From an uncultured Bacteroidales bacterium (GTDB lineage Bacteria > Bacteroidota > Bacteroidia > Bacteroidales > F082), in the NCBI GenBank assembly GCA_937896895.1, contig CALBNV010000012.1, positions 20,314 to 84,313 on the forward strand: a stretch of 64,000 bases of DNA. The letters are read 5' to 3'. Shown here one piece after another: positions 53,867-61,903 of the stretch; the stretch's first letter is position 1, and the number at the start of each line of letters is the position of its first letter. The notes under the pieces were generated by a model. The model ran no database searches and had not been told where the DNA came from. It worked only from the letters and a program-made list of their open reading frames with translations. The position numbers and the translations under genes are program-made.

Positions 53867-54655
53867 ATGAGCGAAGGATTATATTCAATGGAAGCCAAGG
53901 ATTTCGACAAGACCTTGGATTTGACAAAAATCAAGCCGTATGGCGACACAATGAACGATGGCAAGGTGCAGCTGAGCTTCACGTTGCCGGTGCCGTGCGG
54001 CGCTGAAGCTGTAGAGGCTGCGAAACAACTCATCAAGAGCATGGGCCTCGAAAACCCGGCGGTGGTATATTACAAAGAACTCACACCGGGCTTCACATTT
54101 TTCAACTGCTACGGAAGTTGCACGCATACGGTGAACTACAGCACGATATACGTCCCGAAAGTAGAGTCAAACGTGATGGATATGTACGAGACCGACAAAT
54201 TCATTAGGGAAAACATTGGCCGTAAGATTGTCGTCGTCGGGGCCAGCACGGGCACTGACGCTCACACGGTCGGCATCGACGCCGTCATGAACATGAAAGG
54301 CTACGCCGGCCACTACGGGCTGGAGCGCTACGAGATGATTGAGGCATACAACCTCGGCAGCCAGGTCCCGAACGAAGAGTTCATCGCCAAAGGCATCGAG
54401 CTTCACGCCGACGCACTCATCGTGTCGCAGACCGTCACGCAGAAAGACGTTCACATCAAGAACCTCACAAACCTCGTCGAGCTGATGGAAGCCGAGGGTC
54501 TCCGCGACAAGATGATCCTCTGCTGCGGCGGCGCACGTATCACACACGAACTCGCCAAAGAACTCGGCTACGACGCCGGCTTCGGCATGAACACATACGC
54601 CGACGATGTGGCTTCGTTCATCGTGGCCGAGATGGTGAAAAGAGGAGTTAAGTAA
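53867..54655 (+). CDS. kamE: Lysine 5,6-aminomutase beta subunit
   Basis: A 262-residue KamE, the cobalamin- and PLP-binding subunit of lysine 5,6-aminomutase. The B12 motif D131-A-H133-T-V-G136 supplies the lower-ligand histidine, and K144 in MNMKGYAGHYG is the PLP lysine. Both positions match those known for the clostridial enzyme. It should pair with KamD, encoded 28 kb upstream. It opens the right-hand block of the pathway. Confidence 0.97.
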   Translation: MSEGLYSMEAKDFDKTLDLTKIKPYGDTMNDGKVQLSFTLPVPCGAEAVEAAKQLIKSMGLENPAVVYYKELTPGFTFFNCYGSCTHTVNYSTIYVPKVESNVMDMYETDKFIRENIGRKIVVVGASTGTDAHTVGIDAVMNMKGYAGHYGLERYEMIEAYNLGSQVPNEEFIAKGIELHADALIVSQTVTQKDVHIKNLTNLVELMEAEGLRDKMILCCGGARITHELAKELGYDAGFGMNTYADDVASFIVAEMVKRGVK

Positions 54656-54803
54656 ATGAGTTTTTGAAGTGTAGCTTTATTAGATTTTTTTGCGAAGCAG
54701 AATTTTTCTTAATCGAAACAAAATGTAAAGTTACACTTTATAAAATGATGGGTTTATCAAATAGTTAAGTTTTGAATATCTTGTGTTTAAAATTTGATTG
54801 GTT

Positions 54804-56330
54804 ATGAAAAAATTTATTCTTCCCTTTTTGGGAACAGTTTTGATACACCTTGGTGCTTCAGCACAAATAAGTGAGCAACAAGCGACAAATCTCGTGCTTA
54901 CTTCTGTGGTTTATAATCGGGTTGACAGTGTCAACGTGTTTGTGAACCAAACCTTGCAGTCATCCGAGTATTTTTCAATTAGTCCGTATGATTCAATTGC
55001 AGCGCCATACAACAACTATTGGCTGTATTTCATTGACGATATGCCTCAATTTGGTTGGGAACATCATTGTAGATATGTTTTTGTTAATCAGGATGATGGT
55101 AGCTACAATGTGGTGCAAAGTCAGAGACCTCCTGTTTTGTTGAACAAGGATTTTGATTGCGTTCAAAGGAAGTGTGCCCCAATTTTTCCTGCGCCCGTTT
55201 CACAGAATGGTATGGATGAGTTTAATCCAAAATCAAAAAAAGAACATATTCTATTAACTGAAAGATTACTCTCAAATCTTCCACAAAATGTTAAGTACAA
55301 TGATGAGATTGTTCCTGTGAGCAATCTTGAAGCATTCGAAAGCGAAGTAAGCGGCATTGTGTTACTTTGGGACGCGCCGGAAAATAGTTCGTTGAATGAG
55401 CATAGACAACTGTCATGGAATGTTAATATGGATAATTGGGTGGGTCCTGCAGGTTGGTCTGGGGAGAATGTTAAAAGGGTTGGAATTAGATTCGATACAC
55501 TTGACTTGAAAGATGTTAAAGGGTGGAAGATAAAACAAATCAAGTTTATTCCTTTTGCTTCGGAGAATCAACAGTCTGTGGCTGTGTGGTACAGGAAAGA
55601 AGAAAAGATGGAATTGGTTTATGAGCAATTCCCTTCAGAATGCGTTTATGGGGAATGGAATACAGTCAATTTAGATGAAGATGTTTCTATAGAAGATGGG
55701 GTTGAAGTTGTCATAGTACAGTCATCCTACGGAGCGGCAGAAGAAGATTTTGCGCTTGAATATATTAAACCTCCACATGATAAGAACATGTATACGGGGG
55801 GTACGAATGGTGCGGGATGGCAGTTTAGTAATATGAATGCATTTGGTTATTCTCTTGCGGCAAACATTGAAAATTCAGAATGCGGGATGCGCCTGCTCGG
55901 CAACAAAGAAGGACAATTGTTGTCAGGCTACAATGTCTATCGCGACGGAGAAAAGATAGCGAGCATCCCTTACACATTCCAAACCTATTTCATCGACAAG
56001 GATGGGAACGCTACGAATGATTGCAATTATTGCGTCTCTGCCTTATACGGAGAAGAAGAGTCAGAGATGGTCTGCACATCAATAACGGGCATCAATGAGG
56101 GAACATTTGTGAATAGTGTGGCAATACATCCCAACCCGACGACAGGTCTGGCTGAGGTTGACAGAGAGTGTGTCAGTGTGATTCAGGTGTACAACTTTTT
56201 TGGTCAACAAATGACAACTGTCTATAATACCAACAAAATTGACCTGTCAACATTCAATGCAGGCGTGTATATGCTCAAAATCCAAATGAAAGATGGAACG
56301 ACAGGCACTGTGCGCGTCCTGCGATTGTAA
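54804..56330 (+). CDS. Secreted T9SS-sorted protein, unknown function
   Basis: A 508-residue protein with a signal peptide (KKFILPFLGTVLIHLGASAQ), a beta-rich body, a fibronectin-like stretch (SGYNVYRDGEKIAS) and a C-terminal sorting domain (VAIHPNPTTGLAEV ... FNAGVYMLKIQM). It resembles exported cell-surface proteins, some of them peptidase-linked, but no catalytic motif is clear. It interrupts kamE and atoA and is A/T-richer than both. Confidence 0.85.
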   Translation: MKKFILPFLGTVLIHLGASAQISEQQATNLVLTSVVYNRVDSVNVFVNQTLQSSEYFSISPYDSIAAPYNNYWLYFIDDMPQFGWEHHCRYVFVNQDDGSYNVVQSQRPPVLLNKDFDCVQRKCAPIFPAPVSQNGMDEFNPKSKKEHILLTERLLSNLPQNVKYNDEIVPVSNLEAFESEVSGIVLLWDAPENSSLNEHRQLSWNVNMDNWVGPAGWSGENVKRVGIRFDTLDLKDVKGWKIKQIKFIPFASENQQSVAVWYRKEEKMELVYEQFPSECVYGEWNTVNLDEDVSIEDGVEVVIVQSSYGAAEEDFALEYIKPPHDKNMYTGGTNGAGWQFSNMNAFGYSLAANIENSECGMRLLGNKEGQLLSGYNVYRDGEKIASIPYTFQTYFIDKDGNATNDCNYCVSALYGEEESEMVCTSITGINEGTFVNSVAIHPNPTTGLAEVDRECVSVIQVYNFFGQQMTTVYNTNKIDLSTFNAGVYMLKIQMKDGTTGTVRVLRL

Positions 56331-56380
56331 TTTATTTAAAACAAATAGGTAATTCGTTGTTAATTAAAATATTTAATATC

Positions 56381-57040
56381 ATGGACAAAAACGAAATTAG
56401 AGAAGTCATCGCGAGAAGGGCAGCCAAAGAGTTGCACGATGGCGATGTTGTGAACCTCGGTATTGGCATCCCGACAATGATTCCAAACTACCTTCCGGAA
56501 GGCGTGTCAGTCACACTCCAGACAGAGAACGGGGCCATGGGCATCGGCCCGACACCGGCTGAAGGTGAAGAAGACAAGAACGTCATCAACGCAGGCGGCG
56601 GCTTCATCACATTGAATCCCGGCGCATGTTCATTCGATTCAGCGACATCATTCGCAATCATCCGCGGCGGCCACGTCAACGTGTCGTTCCTCGGCGCTTT
56701 GCAGGTCGATGAGAAAGGCAACCTCGCCAACTGGATTATCCCTGGAAAGATGGCTCCCGGCATGGGCGGCGCGATGGATCTCGTGGTCGGCGCAAAACGC
56801 GTCATCCTCACCATGGAACACACACAGAAAGGCGCACCTAAAATCCTGAAGAGCTGCACACTGCCACTCACGGCGGCAGGTCAGGTCAATATGATTATCA
56901 CGGAAATGGGCGTCATGGAAATCACACCTGAAGGCATCGTCCTCACGGAGAAACACCCGGAATTCACGGTTGAAGACATCCAGGCCGCGACAGAGGCGAA
57001 GCTCATCATCAGCCCGAACCTCAAGTCAATGTTAGATTAA
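56381..57040 (+). CDS. atoA: Acetate/butyrate-acetoacetate CoA-transferase, subunit beta
   Basis: A 219-residue CoA-transferase beta subunit with the catalytic Glu in LQTENGAMGIGP, followed by GGGFITLNPGACSFDSATSF. It partners AtoD (43 kb upstream) to exchange CoA between butyryl-CoA and acetoacetate, releasing butyrate. Start ATG 56381 (MDKNEIREVIARRAAKEL) is chosen over an upstream in-frame codon. Confidence 0.94.
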   Translation: MDKNEIREVIARRAAKELHDGDVVNLGIGIPTMIPNYLPEGVSVTLQTENGAMGIGPTPAEGEEDKNVINAGGGFITLNPGACSFDSATSFAIIRGGHVNVSFLGALQVDEKGNLANWIIPGKMAPGMGGAMDLVVGAKRVILTMEHTQKGAPKILKSCTLPLTAAGQVNMIITEMGVMEITPEGIVLTEKHPEFTVEDIQAATEAKLIISPNLKSMLD

Positions 57041-57111
57041 GTGTTAAGAGTGGAGTGTTGAGAGTTGAGTTGTCTTGACTCTCAACGCTTCACGTTTCAA
57101 ACGGTAAAGCA
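57041..57111. repeat. Imperfect inverted repeat between atoA and crt
   Basis: GTTGAGAGT pairs with ACTCTCAAC in the gap. Repeated gtgttgagagttgag-type units are also present, similar to those after crt. Confidence 0.6.
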
Positions 57112-57894
57112 ATGGATTATCAATATTTGAAAAGCGAGATTAAGGAAAACGGCATCCAGATAATGACCGTCTCCGCACCGAAGTCGTTGAACGCGCTGTG
57201 CTCGGCGATTTTGTCGGAGATTGACCGTTTCGTGGATGAGATCGACCTCGCTGTGACAAAAGTCCTCATCGTGACGGGTGACGGGGAGAAGGCCTTCGTC
57301 GCCGGCGCAGACATCGCTGAGATGAAAGACCTCGACGACGCGCAGGCTCTCGAATTCGCGCGTCTCGGCGCCAAGGCGTTCAAGAAACTTGAAGACCTCA
57401 ACATTCCGGTCATCGCTGCCGTCAACGGGTTCGCGCTCGGCGGCGGCTGCGAGCTTGCAATGGCCTGTGACATCCGCCTCGCCTCCAACAAGGCGAAGTT
57501 CGGGCAGCCGGAAGTCGGCCTCGGCATAATCCCGGGGTTCTCCGGCACATACAGGCTTCCCAAACTCGTCGGTCCGGCAATGGCCAAGGAGCTCATCTTC
57601 ACCGGCAAGATGATTGATGCGCAGGAAGCGTACAGAATCGGACTCGTGAACGCCGTCTGCGAGCCTGAAGAGCTTATGCCGCAGGCCGTCGCGATGGCGG
57701 AGAAGATGCTGAAGAACGCACCTCTCGCGATCCGCGCCGCAAAACGCTGCATCAACGACAACTACGACATGACCGCCAACGAAGCCATCGCATACGAGAA
57801 CGTGTATTTCTCGCGCTGCTTCGCGACGGAAGACCAGAAAGAAGGAATGGGCTGCTTCCTGACAAAGAACAGACCGCATTTCCAAGGTAAATAG
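57112..57894 (+). CDS. crt: Enoyl-CoA hydratase / crotonase
   Basis: A 260-residue crotonase. The oxyanion-hole segments are AFVAGADIAEM and NGFALGGGCELAMACDIRLA, with the second catalytic Glu in GQPEVGLGIIPGFSGTYRL. It interconverts 3-hydroxybutyryl-CoA and crotonyl-CoA. It sits between atoA and hbd in the right-hand block. Confidence 0.95.
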   Translation: MDYQYLKSEIKENGIQIMTVSAPKSLNALCSAILSEIDRFVDEIDLAVTKVLIVTGDGEKAFVAGADIAEMKDLDDAQALEFARLGAKAFKKLEDLNIPVIAAVNGFALGGGCELAMACDIRLASNKAKFGQPEVGLGIIPGFSGTYRLPKLVGPAMAKELIFTGKMIDAQEAYRIGLVNAVCEPEELMPQAVAMAEKMLKNAPLAIRAAKRCINDNYDMTANEAIAYENVYFSRCFATEDQKEGMGCFLTKNRPHFQGK

Positions 57895-57930
57895 TTATAA
57901 AGTGTTGAGAGTGAAGTGTTAAGAGTTGAA
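57893..57930. repeat. AGTTATAAAGT / GTTGAGAG-type repeat
   Basis: The crt-hbd gap begins with agttataaagtgttgagagtg-like units, matching the repeat type seen between atoD and kal and between gapA and speA. Confidence 0.65.
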
Positions 57931-57994
57931 TTATAATATTTCGCAATCACACACGGAAAATTGAAATATTAACAATTTAATAAATAATTTGAAA

Positions 57995-58831
57995 ATGAAA
58001 GTATTTGTAATCGGAACAGGAACAATGGCAAAAGGCATCGTGAAGGCTTTCGCAGCTAAGATGCCGGTCGTCATGAAGAGCCGCACACAGGCCAGCCTCG
58101 ACAAGGCTATGGCCTCAATTTCAAAGGGTTACGCAAAACTCGTTGAAAAAGGCAAAATCGCGCAGGAAGCAATGGATGCAATCATGGCAAACATCGCAAC
58201 GACAACTGACTACGCAACATTCGCCGACGCTGACCTCGTGATCGAAGCGGCATCGGAGGATATGCAGCTGAAGAAAGACGTCTTCACGGAGCTTGACAAA
58301 ATCTGCAAGCCGGAGACTATCTTCGCAACGAACTCATCATCATTGTCAATCACTGAAATCGCCGCTTGCACAAGCCGTCCGGCGCAGTTCATCGGGATGC
58401 ACTTCTTCAACCCGGCCGACCGCATGGCGTTGGTGGAAGTCATCAAGGGACAGCTCACATCAGCGGAGGTGTGCAAGACCATCGTCGAACTCGCCACATC
58501 AGTCGGCAAGACACCGGTTGAGGTTAACGAAGCCCCCGGTTTCGTCGTCAACCGCATCCTCATCCCGATGATCAACGAGGCTGTCGGCATCCTCGCTGAC
58601 GGCATCGCGAGCGCGGAAGACATCGACAAGTGCATGATGCTCGGCGCGAACCACCCGATGGGACCGCTCGCATTGGCCGACCTCATCGGCAACGATGTCA
58701 ACCTCGCAATCATGGAGGTTCTCTATAATGAATTTGGCGATCCGAAGTACCGCCCGCATCCGCTTCTCAGAAAGATGGTGCGCGCCGGCTTGCTCGGTCG
58801 TAAATCAGGTGAAGGATTCTATAAATATTAA
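57995..58831 (+). CDS. hbd: 3-hydroxybutyryl-CoA dehydrogenase
   Basis: A 278-residue dehydrogenase with the NAD-binding VFVIGTGTMAKG, catalytic-site GMHFFNPADRMALVEV (His) and GFVVNRILIPMINEA (Asn). It interconverts acetoacetyl-CoA and 3-hydroxybutyryl-CoA. Start ATG 57995 is chosen over an in-frame TTG. Confidence 0.95.
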   Translation: MKVFVIGTGTMAKGIVKAFAAKMPVVMKSRTQASLDKAMASISKGYAKLVEKGKIAQEAMDAIMANIATTTDYATFADADLVIEAASEDMQLKKDVFTELDKICKPETIFATNSSSLSITEIAACTSRPAQFIGMHFFNPADRMALVEVIKGQLTSAEVCKTIVELATSVGKTPVEVNEAPGFVVNRILIPMINEAVGILADGIASAEDIDKCMMLGANHPMGPLALADLIGNDVNLAIMEVLYNEFGDPKYRPHPLLRKMVRAGLLGRKSGEGFYKY

Positions 58832-58843
58832 TAAGGTATAAAA

Positions 58844-59983
58844 ATGGATTTTAGCTATTCAAAGACAGAAGAATTGTTCCTGCAGATGATCAGGTCGTTT
58901 GCGGAGAACGAAGTCAAACCTTTGGCGGCAGAAGTTGACGAACAGGAACGTTTCCCGATGGAAACCGTCAAGAAGATGGCCAAGTTAGGTTTGATGGGTA
59001 TTCCGGTACCGACACAGTACGGCGGTGCAGGTGGAACAGTGCAGATGTACATCATGGCGGTTGAAGAACTCTCAAGAGTCTGCGCCACAACAGGCGTCAT
59101 CGTCTCAGCACACACATCACTCTGCGTTTCGCCGATACTCGAAAACGGAACGGAAGAACAGAAGATGAAATATCTGCCGAAGCTCGCCTCAGGCGAATGG
59201 ATCGGCGCATTCGGTCTGACAGAGCCTAATGCCGGCACCGATGCGGCGATGCAGCAGACAACAGCCGTCGATGCGGGTGACAAATGGATCCTCAACGGCA
59301 GCAAGATCTTCATCACCAACGCGGCATACGCCGACGTGTTCATCGTCATGGCAATGACCGACAAGTCGAAAGGCACCAAGGGCATCTCGGCGTTCATCGT
59401 AGAGAAAGGCTTCAAAGGCTTCAGCATCGGCAAGAAAGAGTTGAAGATGGGTATCCGCGGCTCGGCGACATGCGAGCTCATTTTCGAGAACTGCGAAGTG
59501 CCGAAGGAAAACCTCCTCGGACCTCTCGGCAAGGGCTTCAACATCGCGATGAAGACTCTCGACGGCGGCCGTATCGGCATCGCCTCGCAGGCTCTCGGCA
59601 TCGCGCAAGGTGCTATGGATGAGACAGTTAAATACACCAAGGAACGCAAGCAGTTCGGCAAGGCAATCGCACAGTTCCAGAACACGCAGTTCCAGATGGC
59701 TGACCTCAAGACCAAGGTCGAGGCGGCTCGTCTGCTCGTCAGAAGCGCAGCATGGAAGAAAGACAAAGGCCTTCCGTATTCGGCTGACGCCGCTATGGCG
59801 AAGCTGTTTGCAGCCGAGACAGCGATGGAAGTGACCACAAAGGCGGTGCAGTTCCACGGCGGTTACGGCTACACACGCGAATATCCGGTCGAACGCATGA
59901 TGCGCGACGCGAAGATCACCGAAATCTACGAAGGCACATCAGAAGTACAGAGAATGGTTATCGCAGGTCAATTATTTAAATAG
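58844..59983 (+). CDS. bcd: Butyryl-CoA dehydrogenase (acyl-CoA dehydrogenase family)
   Basis: A 379-residue flavoprotein of the acyl-CoA dehydrogenase family: AFGLTEPNAGTDAAM, WILNGSKIFITNA and the catalytic Glu region ITEIYEGTSEVQRMVI. With EtfAB it reduces crotonyl-CoA to butyryl-CoA and probably bifurcates electrons to ferredoxin. It is 12 bp upstream of etfB. Confidence 0.95.
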   Translation: MDFSYSKTEELFLQMIRSFAENEVKPLAAEVDEQERFPMETVKKMAKLGLMGIPVPTQYGGAGGTVQMYIMAVEELSRVCATTGVIVSAHTSLCVSPILENGTEEQKMKYLPKLASGEWIGAFGLTEPNAGTDAAMQQTTAVDAGDKWILNGSKIFITNAAYADVFIVMAMTDKSKGTKGISAFIVEKGFKGFSIGKKELKMGIRGSATCELIFENCEVPKENLLGPLGKGFNIAMKTLDGGRIGIASQALGIAQGAMDETVKYTKERKQFGKAIAQFQNTQFQMADLKTKVEAARLLVRSAAWKKDKGLPYSADAAMAKLFAAETAMEVTTKAVQFHGGYGYTREYPVERMMRDAKITEIYEGTSEVQRMVIAGQLFK

Positions 59984-59994
59984 GAGGGAAGATC

Positions 59995-60777
59995 ATGAAT
60001 ATTATAGTTTGTATTAAGCAGGTACCTGATACTACAGAAATCAAAATTGATCCGGTAAAGAACACTCTTATCCGCGACGGCGTCCCGAGCATCATGAACC
60101 CTGACGACAAGGGCGGCCTCGAACTCGCTCTCCGCATGAAGGACATGTACGGCGCGAATGTCACAGTCATCACCATGGGACCACCGCAGGCTGACCTCAT
60201 CTTGAGAGAGGCTTACGCAATGGGCGTTGACAGAGCTATCTTGCTGAGCGACAGAAAGTTCGCCGGCGCAGACACCCTCGCAACGTCATACGCGTTGGCG
60301 GGCGCCATCAAGACCATGGACTATGACCTCATCATCGCCGGCCGTCAGGCTATCGACGGTGACACGGCGCAGGTCGGCCCTGAGATGGCTGAACACCTCG
60401 GCCTCCCGCAGGTTTCATACGTCATTGACGCGGTGCGTCAGAAAAACGGCAACCTCATCGTGAAGAAAGAGAACGAAGACAGCGTCCAGACACTCGAAGT
60501 CGAAGGGAAATGCGTCCTCACAGTGCTCGCTTCGGCATTCTCGGCACGTTACATGACAGTCAACGGCATCGTCGAGGCTTACAACAAGGAAGTTGAAGTC
60601 TGGGGCGCCGACAAACTCGATGTAGATGAGACAAAACTCGGTCTGAAAGGCTCACCGACAAAGGTGTTCCAGTCATTCCCGAAAGCTCTCAAGACTCCGG
60701 GCGAGATCCACGAGGTCAGCGAGGAGGAAGCAGTCGAAATCATTGTTAATAAACTGAAAGAGAAACATTTAATCTAA
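59995..60777 (+). CDS. etfB: Electron transfer flavoprotein beta subunit
   Basis: A 260-residue EtfB starting MNIIVCIKQVPDTTEIKID, with the GRQAIDGDTAQVGPEMAEHL signature. It accepts electrons from or gives them to Bcd. It is followed by etfA after 8 bp. Confidence 0.96.
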   Translation: MNIIVCIKQVPDTTEIKIDPVKNTLIRDGVPSIMNPDDKGGLELALRMKDMYGANVTVITMGPPQADLILREAYAMGVDRAILLSDRKFAGADTLATSYALAGAIKTMDYDLIIAGRQAIDGDTAQVGPEMAEHLGLPQVSYVIDAVRQKNGNLIVKKENEDSVQTLEVEGKCVLTVLASAFSARYMTVNGIVEAYNKEVEVWGADKLDVDETKLGLKGSPTKVFQSFPKALKTPGEIHEVSEEEAVEIIVNKLKEKHLI

Positions 60778-60785
60778 AAGTGGCC

Positions 60786-61805
60786 ATGGATATCAAAGAT
60801 TACAAAAACGTTTATGTGTTCGCAGAACAGCGCAACGGAATGATTCAGTCCGTAGCTTACGAACTTTTAGGTAAGGCACGCGACCTCGCCGACGCTCTCG
60901 GTGAGAAAGTCGTGGCTATGTTGGTCGGTTACAACGTGAAGGCGCAGGCTCAGAGCCTCATCGAGATGGGTGCTGACGAAGTCCTCGTCGCCGACTGCCC
61001 GGAATTGAAAGACTATTTGACAGAACAGTACTCACAGGTTGTGTATCAGATGATTACAGAACGCAAGCCGGGTATCGTTCTCTACGGCGCGACGACAATC
61101 GGCCGTGACCTCGCCCCACGTCTTGCTTCAAGACTTAAGACAGGTCTGACAGCCGACTGCACGAAGCTCGAAATCGCAACAGTGGAAGAGACAGGCGAGA
61201 AGCAGTTCCGCTCGACACGTCCTGCTTTCGGCGGCAACCTCATGGCTACAATTCTTTGTCCTAACACACGTCCGCAGATGTCAACGGTGCGTCCGGGCGT
61301 GATGCAGAAGCGCGTCCGCGAGGCCGGCAGGGCAGGTGTTGTCACAATGTTCACACCACAGTTCGACACGACGAAGTTCAAGGTGAAAGTCATCGAGACC
61401 GTCATGAACTGCAAGTGCAACGACGACATCGCCGACGCTAAGATCCTCGTTTCAGGCGGCCGTGGCGTTCACGACAGGGAAGGCTTCGACAAGCTTCAGG
61501 CTCTGGCAGACGTCCTCGGCGGCATGGTGGCTTCGTCACGCGCCATGGTTGACGCGGGCATCATGGACCACTGCTACCAGGTCGGACAGACAGGCAAGAC
61601 AGTCCGTCCGAACCTTTACATGGCATGCGGTATCTCCGGCGCCATCCAGCACCTCGCAGGCATGGAGGAGTCAGACTTCATCATCGCCATCAACAAGGAC
61701 AAATACGCTCCAATCTTCAGCGCGGCTGACCTCGGCATCGTCGGCGACCTCCACAAGATCGTACCGATGCTCACGGAACGCCTCAAGAAGGAAGTTGAGA
61801 AATAA
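60786..61805 (+). CDS. etfA: Electron transfer flavoprotein alpha subunit
   Basis: A 339-residue EtfA starting MDIKDYKNVYVFAEQRNG, with the C-terminal FAD-binding VGQTGKTVRPNLYMACGISG and IAINKDKYAPIFSAADLGI. It completes the Bcd/Etf complex and ends the right-hand lysine block at a strong terminator. Start ATG 60786 is chosen; GTG 60780 is an in-frame alternative. Confidence 0.96.
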   Translation: MDIKDYKNVYVFAEQRNGMIQSVAYELLGKARDLADALGEKVVAMLVGYNVKAQAQSLIEMGADEVLVADCPELKDYLTEQYSQVVYQMITERKPGIVLYGATTIGRDLAPRLASRLKTGLTADCTKLEIATVEETGEKQFRSTRPAFGGNLMATILCPNTRPQMSTVRPGVMQKRVREAGRAGVVTMFTPQFDTTKFKVKVIETVMNCKCNDDIADAKILVSGGRGVHDREGFDKLQALADVLGGMVASSRAMVDAGIMDHCYQVGQTGKTVRPNLYMACGISGAIQHLAGMEESDFIIAINKDKYAPIFSAADLGIVGDLHKIVPMLTERLKKEVEK

Positions 61806-61843
61806 TATGATTGCCCGACGGCAATGTGCGTGAAGCAAATGAA

Positions 61844-61877
61844 AAAATCCCGGAGGGTAAGTCCCGCCGGGATTTTT
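61844..61877. terminator. Terminator after etfA
   Basis: AAATCCCGG (61845-61853) pairs with CCGGGATTT (61867-61875), followed by T. It ends the right-hand lysine operon and may also serve the convergent gene. Confidence 0.88.
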
Positions 61878-61903
61878 CATTGAAATGAGTCTCTTGGTTT
61901 TAA

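Noticed and set aside
57097..57885. 262-residue minus-strand frame
   Set aside because: It is antisense to crt, which has all crotonase motifs.
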